Assembly: GCA_000499405.2 (NCBI GenBank)
Contig: HG738143.1
Span: 1-64,000 of the forward strand
Direction of reading: 5' to 3'
Source of the DNA: Onchocerca volvulus
Lineage: Eukaryota; Nematoda; Chromadorea; Rhabditida; Onchocercidae
DNA: 64,000 nucleotides
Part shown: piece by piece, positions 24,391 through 35,505 of the stretch
Layout: the number at the start of each line of letters is the position of its first letter
Numbering within the stretch: the first letter of the stretch is position 1
Notes under the pieces: generated by a model
Seen by the model: only the letters and a program-made list of their open reading frames with translations
What the model was told of the DNA's origin: nothing
The model's database searches: none
Made by a program: the position numbers and the translations under genes

Positions 24391-25373
24391 CCATATAAAT
24401 AAAAATCTAAATGCTTCCTGTTTGTCTCCGCAAAGCTCAGGAAGTTCTGCGTCGACTGCTTTTAAATTTTGACACGACCTGCATTTAAATAAACGCGCGT
24501 TTTTAAATAAGCATACTTATTTTTTTTCGTGTATCACGTCCGTGAAAACTAAAAGTAAGTGAGGCAGCGAAAAACGAGCAGCGCGAAGATAAACGGCACA
24601 AAAGAAAAAAAATTCTCATGAATGTTACCATAAAAAACATGCCAGTTTACTGATTCAGCCTTCCTTTTTTCTCTCATTCTTCTTCTTCCTCCCATCTCTC
24701 TCTCCCCCTCTTTTCCTGAGTAAAAGATACAGTTAGCAATAATAATAAATATTAATAAATAAAGAATAATAAATAATTATAAATAATAATGAATAATAAT
24801 AATAAATAATATTGGATCATAATAAATAATAATAATAAATCATACTGAATAATAATAAATAATAAATATTTAATCATTCCTTTGTAATTCCCAACTAAGG
24901 TCAATGTGGATCATCATCATACGCCAACAAAGGCGCATCATCATCACGCGCCGACAAAGACACCTTTTTCTATCATTTTATATAGGAATGTCAACGGAAG
25001 CTACTTAATGGTCCGATTCGGGTTTTTTTTCTCATTTATGTCGTTTTATCCTTTTTTATATTAATTAATTTATCATTAGATTTGTTTTGTTGATATTATT
25101 GATTTGTAATTATTGCGTAATAAGTAGTAATAAATAATATCAACGCGTGTATAAAAACATGCGAGTATTCGAATGTAACGTTGTATCGGAATTTCAAAGC
25201 AATAGGTAAGAATTTTTCGATATCTAAGATTTTGAATTAATATAGATAAGAAGCGTGTTTACGAATTTTCGGAGATTTAAGATTTTTGAACAAACGAACA
25301 TTGACATTTTTATTTTTATAGATTATTTATTTATATAGATTGAACCAAGCTCCGCGTGGCCGGGTCCAGCTAG
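24391..25373 (+). mobile_element. Helitron-like non-autonomous element
   Basis: The 983-bp element starts TC (TCCATATAAATAAAAATC) after A24390 and ends CTAG (25370-25373) before T25374. Insertion between A and T without target duplication, TC at the 5' end and CTRR at the 3' end are the Helitron hallmarks. A GC-rich imperfect hairpin (about 25343-25366) precedes CTAG. The interior contains TATCACGTCCGTGA, an AAT-rich microsatellite (24745-24875), and one copy of the GGCGC...CATCATCATC unit that is tandemly repeated in the inverted copy at 41900-44125. There is no Rep-helicase coding, so it is non-autonomous. Confidence 0.7.
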
Positions 25374-26129
25374 TCTATATGCTCATTTCGTTCTTATTAT
25401 TGGATAAACGTGATACAACATCGTATGAGACCAGTAAAGGCCATGTTGAAATTCAGAATCATAACCAAAGGAAAAAAGTTGACCATTTTGCTTTTTTTTT
25501 CTCATCAGCTTTCAACAGTATTACATCAATTAGCTTTGTTTCCTTTGTTTGATTTGATTAGTAGATGCATCTCTCTTTTTTGTCATTTCATTGCTAAAGC
25601 GAATGATGAAAATCGTATGAATAACAGAATACAGAAATTTATATTTTCACTATATAAAATTGGTTCCAGTTGAAATCTCATATACATAAGTCCAAATCTT
25701 CAAAAAAATAAAAATAAAAAAAATTGCAATGATACATTTTAACGGTTGAAAAGTGAGAAAATGAAAGCAGAAGAAACTAAGGAAAGAATTCGAGTTACTA
25801 TTGTATCATTGATTATTCGATATATTGATAAATAAATCCATTTAACGATATAATTTGGCAACATTATTTATGATAAATAAGATCAGTTTCGCAGCTAATC
25901 ATGAAAATTGAAGGAGAAAAAATTTTAAAGGCTAGAATCTTCATCTTTTGCAAAAGAAAGACGAAAGCATGATGAGAAACATTTTCCGTATATAGCAGTG
26001 ATGTTCACGGAGCAATTATTTTTAATGTCAAAATGGCATAAATGGTTCTCACTTATTCGTTCCAATCAGAAAATGAGAAAGTAATTCTTATCTGTCGAAT
26101 GAAGCATCAAAACATAATTTGTACTGAAT
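25374..26129. other. AT-rich intergenic stretch
   Basis: Short overlapping frames at 25340-25673 begin inside the Helitron end and have no homology support. Nothing else is recognised. Confidence 0.35.
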
Positions 26130-26325
26130 GCGAAAAATAATCACCGAAATCTGAATTAGCACCAAATAAAGCAACACATGCAATATAGAACAACTTAAGC
26201 ATGCATGACTAGTAGAGGTAATCAGTATCTTTCCACAGTATTTTGAAATTCTGCTATTTTTTATTTGAAGACATATTTCTCTTTGATGACGTTTTCAGTT
26301 GACACAATCGTTTTACTTAATAAAA
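26130..26325 (-). pseudogene. srx receptor pseudogene (exons 5-6 remnant)
   Basis: On the minus strand 26212 downward begins TCATGC after an AG and continues in the pattern of receptor exon 6 (S-C-x-L...L-x-Y-I-x-C-V-x-x-F), as in srx-B and srx-D, before diverging near 26135. About 26270-26325 resembles exon 5, ending in the FFKQ-like region (TCTTCAAATAA). Exons 1-4 and 7 were not found nearby. The fragment lies just upstream of srx-B in opposite orientation. Confidence 0.5.
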
Positions 26326-27168
26326 TGATTCAGATCTTTTCTCGCATTAACTGTTCTGAAGAATATAATAAATTTATGAATGTTGAAATCAAATGAATAT
26401 TTTAGCACATGTTGTTTATCTTATGATATCACTAAGATAAATTATTAATGGAAGATGCGCTAAAATATTGAAATAATTGAATTTCAAATGAGACATAGCT
26501 TACTATTCATACCTAAAAAAAGAAAAAAAACATTCATTATCTTATTTTGAGCATTTTACGAAAACATTTCATTATCAAAACTAATGATTTCTCACTTCAA
26601 CTGCAATAATGAATAGTTTTATCAAGCCGAAAGCTTTTTTGATTTTAAAAAACGATCAACATTTTCTTTGGTCTCAGATTACTTTTTTTCATCGTTCCAG
26701 CCTCATTATTTATTTATTCCTATGGATTAAAAAACATCGTAAATTCTGGAATTCATAAAATAATATGTAGTAGTTTTAAATCTTAATAAGAGATGATTTC
26801 TTCGAAACTAGACAATGAATATAAAAATGAGCATATTAGTGAATATTTTCACTGTTTATTCCAATTTTGAACAAAAATTTTGACTGAGAAAAATGAACCA
26901 ATTAATTTTCAGCATTAGTATTACAACAACAGCTTAATTAATATTTTGCTAATGAAACGAAATTCTTGAAGCCAAAATAGCCATTAAAATCGTCATTTTC
27001 TCTCAATCTATTCATTAGCATCTGCTGCATGCTTCACATAAATTTCCTACATTTTATTATTTTGCTAGTACTTCAAACATTATAACGGATATCAGTAATT
27101 TATCTGCCATTTTTCAGTTTTTTATTGGTATAAATATTATATTTGTTTGAGACGATTTGTCCATCATA

Positions 27169-29467
27169 ATGACCGACAAAAATGGTTCTGAGGACAAAAT
27201 TGCATTAGCCTGTATTGCTGCGGTAAGTATTGCATCGAATAAAAAGATGTGAATTATGATTTTGCTAGCATTTGATTCCGCGTAATTTATTCATTTTATA
27301 TTCGAAAACAATTAAAATCAAATCAATTTCATATTTCGCATCACAGGTATCGATCTTTGGACTGATCAGCAATGGTTTATCGTTTTATATGACACGTACG
27401 AAGTTATGTTTTCGTAATGCGTTTGGGATTTTATGCAGTAGCTTCCTAATCTGCAACTTGCAAGCTATATTTGTACTCTTCATGTGGTGTACCATTGTCT
27501 TAATCGTGTAAGTTCATTTTTTTTTTCGATTATTCGTAAGTTGCACTTGTTTATTGCATATTTTTTCCTACCGTCCATGACGTTTATTGCATATTTTTTC
27601 CTACCGTCCTTATTTATTCCAAAAATTTTCAGCAAATCTCCATTACTATCATCACCAGAATTATTTTGGGCACGATTGATAGGCGTTTTAGTGAATGGAG
27701 CATGGTTTGGATCACTTTTTGTCCATTTCTTCATCGCCCTTAATCGATTATGTGCTGTCGCATATCCAATAAAATACAAGCAATTATGGTTCAAAGCAAG
27801 AGCTTTAGCTGTTGGAATCATCTCATGGACACTTGGAATGACCATAAGCATGATACACTTACATAGTAAACATACTATAATAGAAAACTATTCCTTAAAC
27901 ATTAAATGATTCGGTAATGCTGCATCGAATTTACTTTTTTTACAACGTGGATAAAGAACTTTTCACTGATAATTATGAAGATTTCTATATCACAACAAGT
28001 TATAGATGAGCTCTTCAAGAATTGAACAAAGACTGTTCCAATTAAACCGATTTTGGAATGGTTTCAACATTTTTGTTGACAGCGGAGATCTAGCAAAATA
28101 TTGCAACTTATCATCGTAATCGTCATTCTCAGAATACTTAAAATCTCAAATCAGAATATAATTACCGGGTTTAAATAGCTCATATCGTTAATTTTATTAG
28201 ATACTAATTTCTATAATTTTATTTGGCAATAGAAAATTGTTTACAGAAGATTGTTCGCTTTTGTTCAATCAAAATTCATCTTATCGTTTTTTTTATCGCA
28301 ATTCTTATTATGGCAATATATGTTGTAAAGCTGATGCTGCAGCATCAATATTTCTGGTGATAGCAATGGCATGCGTCGATTTTACTGCTTTAATCAAAAT
28401 ATTTGCATATCAAAAGGTAAGTCTAATAAAAAAAGCTTTAACAATGCATAACGCATATCAGCAATTTTTATATATATTTCTTTCACCTTATAAGTTAATG
28501 CTTCAAATTCTATATGCAGATCACATTTTCATGAACTTTTTCCTGCATTTTAGACATTACGACGAAATAGGATGTCAACTCGTGGTGCCATCAAGGAAAA
28601 AGAGTTATTGTTCTTCAAACAGGTAATAAATGGAAATTCGAAATTATTGAAATAAAGTGCATTGCAAAAAAAAAAAAAAACCAGACAGAGAAACTTAAAT
28701 GATTATCAGTATTATTGAAAAAGAAAAAAACAAGATCGATGTAACATCTGTCGCAACAGAATTATGCATCTTAATATTGCATTCTTCTGCAAATTCCGAA
28801 AGTTAACTGTCCAATTATTATGAATAGATATTACTAAGTTTATTATGAATAGATATTACTAAGACAATGAAATTATAATGAAGAAACATTTCAAATTGAA
28901 ATTATTTTTATAGTCATGCATACTTGGCTTACTATACTTCTCATGCGTTATGATATTCAACGGTATGCCATATTTCTTTACTAGTAAATGGTTATTGTTC
29001 ATATCGAGTACCATAACGTGGATTCTTACGCAGTCATTAGATGGGTAAATTTTCTCATTTTTTGATTGGAATTGAAAATTAAAAAACTTTTTGATTCTTC
29101 AACAAAGCTTTGACACTCTATTAGCTATCAATTTGATGGCATATCTTTATAGAAGAAACTGGTTTAAATTTTCAAATTTTATGGTTTTCTTGCTTTAATT
29201 CTTTTCGTCGAACGATTTCTAAATCTATGCGAAGCTAACTTTCGAAAAATGACTGCATTTTACTTTTTTTTTAAGTTAATTTTATATAATCCATTCATTT
29301 TGAATATCAACTGAAAATTGTCCTTTGTCTTTCAGATTAATATCCTTCTGATTTTCAATATAATGCATTCATTTTAAATAATACTTGAAAATTGTCCTTT
29401 GTCTTTCAGATTAATACTTCTGATTTTCAATCGTAACATAATTCAAACAACGAGCAGCAAATTATAA
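27169..29467 (+). CDS. srx-B: Srx-class seven-transmembrane chemoreceptor, intact
   Basis: Exons: 27169-27222, 27347-27507, 27633-27865, 28247-28416, 28554-28622, 28914-29044, 29410-29467, giving 291 codons. Start MTDKNGSEDKIAL is acidic. FGILC is at 44-48, NRL at 109-111, then the YPIKYKQLW loop, which matches the canonical Srx 'P.KY' better than srx-A does. 'LLFFKQ' precedes TM6 and the DG pair opens TM7 ('LILLIFN'). The C-terminal tail is short. Exon 7 and its acceptor sit in a 74-bp tandem duplication; only the downstream acceptor (AG at 29408-29409) gives a normal TM7, while the upstream AG (29334-29335) leads to a stop after five residues. Intron 2 also contains a tandem duplication (about 27553-27610). 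Chemosensory role inferred from family. Confidence 0.83.
29285..29430 (+). repeat. 74-bp tandem duplication across the last acceptor of srx-B
   Basis: Two copies of exact 74-bp spacing start at TATAAT 29285 and 29359. Both contain CCTTTGTCTTTCAGATTAAT, the exon 7 acceptor and first codons. Divergence includes a two-base difference that puts a stop in the upstream copy. Confidence 0.85.
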
Positions 29468-30269
29468 TGGTAATGCCATCAGATGTAATCTTGAAAGTGC
29501 AAAATAAGACAGAGCAATGAAATTATATACTTCATTCATTCGATCGATCGTCATGTGGATTAAGTAATTAATTTGTGATTACATATAAGCTGACATTTTA
29601 ATCATTGTGTGATGGATCAACAAATAAACCAGCTCGTTAAAGTTTTTTGCAGTATGAGCGGAATTGGTACTTTGAAAGATGCGATGAAACAAACAATTCA
29701 TTCCTTTCAAAATAAAGAAAAACATAGCTATATTGAGATAATATTTGTTGCTTTCCAACTGAAATGAAAAGATTTTTGGCACAGAATATGCCTAAATTGT
29801 GATTTTCTATCGAAAGTTTCTTGCATAAAGAAAAATTTAAATAGATTTAACCGATGCTGAAGATCTGATTGTTTGTGATCATCATGTAAAAACTTTGTGT
29901 ACTCCTTTGGCAAATCATGCATTGACAGAAAAGAGAAAATTATCTAAATTAACTTGCATTTTAATAAAAAATTTCTTGAACTATTTGTTTTTCTTCTATA
30001 AAGATAAAATTTCTCAACTTCCTTTAAATTTAATTTCAAATTCAGCTTTGAAAAAATACTCTCGCGAATGAAAACAAGAGGTAACAATATGCTTTTGCAC
30101 TTTATTCTTTTCACCTCCCATTGACTTCATTTTATCTTGATCTTGCCTTATTCAGTTACACTTGTCAGACCAATGGGCTCGGTGAAAAAAATTAAGTAAG
30201 CTTTCTGCGAATATGGCCTAATTCCTAGAATAAGTTGTATTCTTGGCCGATTTCTTCAAATATTCCATA
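29468..30269. other. intergenic between srx-B and srx-C
   Basis: Minus-strand frames at 29579-29782 and 29728-29922 overlap in different frames and could be one frameshifted relic; I do not recognise it. No other feature is supported. Confidence 0.3.
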
Positions 30270-32672
30270 ATGACTGAAAACAGCGATTTTGAGGACGAAA
30301 TTGCATTAGTTTGTATTGCCACGGTTAGTATTTCATCGAATAAGCTAATTAATTATGTTACTTAAATGATAACAAAAAAAAAAAAAAAAGAAAAAAACAG
30401 GGAATAAGAATTTGAGATAGATACGAAAACTAAAGAATACATTTTCAAAGAATAATGAAAGTATTAATATTAAAATAAAAAATTTTGTCTTAAGTTAAGC
30501 ATGCGAATATTGCAAGTCGTAGATTATAATTTTGCAGATGCCTAAAATACAACTTATTCAAAACCAATAAAGTCAGTCAATTTCACATTTTTATATCCTA
30601 GACATCGATCTTTGGACTAATCTTTAATGGCATATCGTTGTATTTAACACGTCAAAGGTCACGCTTTCGTAATGCTTTTGGAATTTTATGCAGCAGTTTC
30701 TTGATATGTAATTTGCAAGGAATATTCATTCTTTTTACTTGGTGTACCATTGTCCTATACGTGTAAGTTTCATTTGGTTAACAAATAAAAAATTTTTCAT
30801 TTTTCTCCTTTTTAATTTGTCCAATAATTTCTCTTTTCTTTTTGATTAACTTGGAAAGAATTTTATTTAATAGAAAATCTCCAATATTAACATCACCAAC
30901 AATGTTTTACGTACGACTAATTGGCGTCTTAACAAATGGAGCATGGTTTGGATCGATTACAGCACATTTTTTCACCGCTCTTAATAGATTTTGTGCTTTT
31001 GTATATGCAACAAAATATAATCAATTATGGTCAGAATCAAAAGCCTTAATCATTGGAACCAGTTCATGGGCATTTGGAGTGCTCTTCTCTACCCAACATC
31101 TTTATAGTAAGTCTATAAATTATCAAATAATTTAGTAAATTAAGAAATATTACCAATTATCATTTGATTTTTATTTTTGTGTAGAGGTTTAAAAATTCAC
31201 GGTGATGTTAAATTTGCGGAAAAATTCAGATGAATCTATGATCTTTTATGTTGATTATGTTATGTTAAATAGAGCAGTTTATCCATGATTTTGATGTGTA
31301 TTATTTGTGTAAGCTTGTATCAATTGAATACTATAATATATCATCATAATTCTAGTCAAGAAAAAAAAAAAATTGCGCAAACTTGAATCAAATAAATCAA
31401 ATATCAGAATTTTAGAACTTGATTCCGAGTATTACTAGTTATATGAGTTATTCATATAGATTTTTTAAGTAAATTTAATTGTCCATATTTTGAATTAGAA
31501 AATTTCGTTTTTAGAAGAATGTTCATTTGTATTTAATGAACAATCGAACTATCGCTTCTCCTATCAAACATCTTTCTTTGCTACAATATGTTCTAGTGTT
31601 GATACTGCAGTAACAGTAATAATAGTAATGGCAATGGCATTCATCGATTTCATTACTTTAGTCAAAATAGTTGCATATCGCAAAGTGAGTTACGCTTGAA
31701 AAACGATTATATTTGTAATTTAGTGCACATTGGTAATTTACAATTGTGTAATACTTCATTTATTAGAATGAATTACATGTCAGATTACAATCATTTGCAA
31801 ACAGAACAATCGAATGCTTTTTCTTGAATTTCAGGCAATGCCACGGAATGCGACAATGCCAATTAGTAATGGTATAAGTCAAAGAGATATATTGTTTTTC
31901 AAACAGGTATTTAAATTGAAGCTTTATAAAAAAAAAAAAAAAAAGCAATAAAACTCGAATGATTAATAAAATTTCTTCAATCGATCAATGCAACTCTTGT
32001 TTCTCATATTACTACATTCTTCTTATGATTCCAAAAGTTAATTATCCATGTATTTATGGAAATATGAAATTTTTTTTTTCAAGTCATGCATATTTGGTTT
32101 GCTCTACATCTCATGTGCTTTAATGTTCAATATTGCTCCACATGTATTTCGTGATAAATGGTTTCTGTTTGTTTCAAGTACAATAACATGGATTATGACA
32201 CAATCGCTAGATGGGTAAAACAATGCTTTGTTCTTTTTTAATTACAAAAAAATAGAAAATTAGAATAAAGCATTTATTGGTTTCCGATGCAATCTTACGA
32301 ATTCTGTTATTTTCATAGCATGCTTCATTTTAGGCCATATAACTAACTATTTTAATTTTGCTATTTTAAATTTTTTCCCGCCATTTTCTCTCTTTTTTTT
32401 TTTTTTTTGGATTTTTTCTGCTCTAACTTATTTAGCTTTAGATTTAGCATTTATTTAGATTATGCTTTAATGAAATTTACGTTCAGCACTTTTTTGAAAT
32501 TAATTTTATATATCAGATTCAATTTCAAATATCGCTTAAAAGCTATTATTCAATTTTCAGATTAACCTTTCTGATTTTCAACCGCACTGTTATTTGCAAG
32601 ACATATTCCAATATAGTGACAACAATGCGAGCAACAAACTTGAATTGGATACAAACTAATACAAGGCAATAA
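30270..32672 (+). CDS. srx-C: Srx-class seven-transmembrane chemoreceptor, intact
   Basis: Exons: 30270-30323, 30602-30762, 30874-31106, 31515-31684, 31835-31906, 32084-32214, 32561-32672, giving 310 codons. FGILC is at 44-48, NRF at 109-111, ATKYNQLW follows, 'LFFKQ' ends at 230, the DG pair is at 273-274 and TM7 reads 'LTFLIFN'. The start MTENSDFEDEIAL resembles that of srx-B, while the NRF/ATKYNQLW loop groups it with srx-A and srx-D, so it combines traits of both subgroups. Intron 5 ends TTTCAAG, a weak acceptor, but the phase-0 join is the one used by all paralogues. It lies 0.8 kb downstream of srx-B on the same strand, a tandem pair. Function inferred from family. Confidence 0.85.
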
Positions 32673-33990
32673 ATTGATTTTTTTTTCTAGTATTATATGA
32701 TGGATTGATAATTATCGACTGAAATAACACATTTTTTATGCGTAAATATTAGTCTTCATTGTATTGTTTTAAATTCTTTTTTCTAATTAATTTCAGTTTT
32801 TCGAATGCATGGTCCAAATTTAATTACTATCGAATTTATCCAATTGATATTTCAAATTTTTCTTGGATTTTCAAAATGAGGCCTTTACATGCCCTAAAAG
32901 CTTTAAGCTGACAATTAGACAATAATTTCGTAAGATAGCCTATTAGTGAATAAGCGAAAGATTTCTCAAGTTCGAAAATCCTTTTTTTTTTGGGCCGAAT
33001 ATATTTATTGTTCTTCCTGCCTCAACTGATAAATAATTACGTCTTTAAAAACAATCTTGATGCAATGAAAAAATTATAACACGGTTAAATTTACCTAATC
33101 ATAATGTTATTTCATAGCAAACCAGCCAATTATTCAGAATTTTTTTTTGCTCTCATAATCTTAACAATTTCGTTTAGGAAAATTTTTATATTGAGGATTT
33201 GACGAGGAATTCCAGCCATAACATAATTAATTGTTAAAGCTCGTAAAATAATCATATTTCACAAATGCGGAAATTAGCAGTTCAATGGTACAAGCTGAAT
33301 CGTTAAAGTTTTCTTACCCTGTTAAGATTTATGTTTTTGCAGTTATATTCAATCTCTTTTATTTTTCAATTTGCCATTTAGTGATATGATTAAAAATATG
33401 ACCAATTATTTATTAAAGGACAAAAAGACATTTAGTTTATCGATAAATGACATTCAGAAAAAACAACCAAGCTAATCTCATAATAGAAATCTCGGCATTT
33501 AATGAATTTAACTTCTGGATATATTTTTAAATAAAACTTCCTTTTTTCTTCCTTTTTTGGTATCGTATATAAGAGAAATTCAATCGCAATCCCTCAAAAT
33601 CATACATTCCAAGTAGACCTCATGAATAATGAAGACTTCCTCAAGAAAAACGCTTCGAAAAATTTTCGAAAAAAATTTTTATATGCCGTCAAGTGAGTTT
33701 ATTAAATATCCAGCAGAAATTCTTAAAAATAATTCAATCTGATTCATTTTTTCAAAGTATATAAATGAAATAATAATCGGGAAGATTTACAACTATGAAG
33801 ATCGTCCCTAAAGCAAAAATTAATAATAACATTTTTTTGTTTTTCTTTTCGTTTACCTTCTAATCTATTCCACTAAATTTACTATTACAAACTATTCTGT
33901 TGCATTCATTCAGCATTGAAAATTTGGCAAAAGTTTGACTTCATTTATGATATATTATTTGGCGGTCCTTTTTTTTTCTTTTTTTAGATA
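32673..33990. other. AT-rich intergenic stretch
   Basis: No exon or repeat end is recognised between the srx-C stop and 34000. Confidence 0.4.
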
Positions 33991-34041
33991 GATTGAGATT
34001 TAAACTCTAAGCAATCAGAGCGCTTTAAGCGCTACAATGAG

Positions 34042-34341
34042 GTGTTTTTGCAATTAATAAAAGAAGGGTATTTTAATGCATGCTATGAAATAAGAAAGGA
34101 ATTAGATATTAAACGCAAAATGCAGTTAAAACAGAGATTTCCTCCCATTAATGATAGAGGTACATTACATCATCTAACTGAGCAACAGGAAATTGTTTAC
34201 GAGCAAGAAGGAGAAAAAGCACATTTTAAATTTAAGTTGGATCATCCATATCAAATGAAAAAACAATTCGGTTTTCCTGATTTTAAAATATATAAACTTT
34301 TTATAAAAGCGAATTCTGAAAACCATATTTCTTCAGTATGA
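34042..34341 (+). CDS. unidentified open frame, possible retroelement fragment
   Basis: A 99-codon frame rich in Lys, Glu and aromatic residues. The preceding bases extend it upstream as ...RFKRYNEVF, so the ATG is probably internal. The stretch '[15 protein letters not shown]' is loosely like the lead-in to BEL/Pao reverse transcriptases, but the remainder has no recognisable RT motif. I do not assign a function. It lies among LTR-related repeats (34370-34640 and 35140-35200). Confidence 0.25.
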   Translation: MFLQLIKEGYFNACYEIRKELDIKRKMQLKQRFPPINDRGTLHHLTEQQEIVYEQEGEKAHFKFKLDHPYQMKKQFGFPDFKIYKLFIKANSENHISSV

Positions 34342-34369
34342 CATCCAATACACTTGGAAAGAAATTTCG

Positions 34370-34640
34370 ATGTAATAATCCATATTATTGATGTGAAGAT
34401 TCTAACCAAAATAAAAGAGCGTCAGCTCATAACAAGACCGAAAAAATCAAAACTCAAAACTTGAAAGTTTTCATATACATAGAGTTTTGAATGAATTTGC
34501 CGAAATCGAAGATTTTAATATTCTTTAATCATTTTACAGGCAAATCAAAAATGATAGTTTGCATTCATTCGAAAGAAAACAACGAATCTCTTAATATTCA
34601 GATTTTTTTGTCCGCGAATTAATACTCTCGATTGTTTATT
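34370..34640 (+). repeat. interspersed repeat, copy 2
   Basis: Matches 20540-20800 in the same orientation (AAATAAAA...GTCAG, TCAAAACTCAAAAC, GAAATCGAAGATTTTAAT). It lies immediately after the stop of the open frame at 34042-34341. Confidence 0.4.
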
Positions 34641-35139
34641 AAAGATAAAAGGTTGTTAAAAGTTCTACCACTTTTTTTCTTCATTTCATTACATGTCAAA
34701 TTGATACCTTCCTTCGTAAAAAAAAATTTTTCCCTCGGTTTACTATATAACTAAAAAATAACGGGATTAATCTGAAAGTAACACAATTTTTGACTAGTAA
34801 ATATCCTTCTGCAACAATTGAATATGAAATACAAGAGATCCGAGTTTTTGTGAATTCCAACGCATCTACCCATTTGGATGAATTCTGTTTTCAGTTTTCA
34901 CAGGTTTCTTCAATTTTGTCATTTTATTCACCTGGAAACAAACCTCAAACTTGAGCAATTGAACATTTATTTTGATAAATTTGTTAATCAACAAACTTAT
35001 CAATTATATCAAAAATATAATTTCGATAATATCAAAGGGACGACTTTCATGAAGAACATTACACGAAGAAAAGGAGACATGGTTACGCAATAGAAGAAAA
35101 ATCCAATACCAAGAACTGGGCCATCCGACTGAGCTCATA

Positions 35140-35330
35140 GCTGCCCATCCTTTGAAATGATTTTTGTACTCAGAACCCTCTTCTTCTTCGTGAATGGAGG
35201 AGGATCTTGATATCATTTTCGGGCTAGAAGAAAGCTCCTTTGTTATCTCAAATGTATGCGTCCTTTATTAGTGCATGAGACTGTGTTTGTGGTTAGCACA
35301 TGTTGAAAGAGAGCTCTTTCTCAAAGCTCA
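35140..35330 (+). repeat. degenerate LTR-like repeat
   Basis: CATCCTTTGAAATGATTTTT and the following CTCAGAACCCTCTTCTTCTT match the reverse complement of about 56035-56075. The upstream frame reads ...EEKSNTKNWAI, weakly like the end of a BEL/Pao integrase region; this is a guess. Boundaries are not resolved. Confidence 0.35.
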
Positions 35331-35505
35331 TTGATTAATAGACAAAAAAATGCTTTCACAATTATTTTCAATTTTAAAGCAAAGTACAAAAATGCTATTT
35401 GTTATAATGACAGCTGAGATTTGATACACTAATATCAGGAAAAATATCTTTTTTTTAATAAGGATAATCAATCTAGCAGCAAGAATTTAAAAACAAGATG
35501 ACAAT

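Noticed and set aside
27480..27851. Minus-strand frame of 123 codons
   Set aside because: Antisense shadow of srx-B exon 3, whose splice sites and homology are clear. The similar antisense frames over srx-E and srx-F exon 3 are rejected for the same reason.
29336..29358. Upstream exon 7 of srx-B as the main coding exon
   Set aside because: Gives a stop after five residues, whereas the downstream copy restores the TM7 motif shared by all paralogues.
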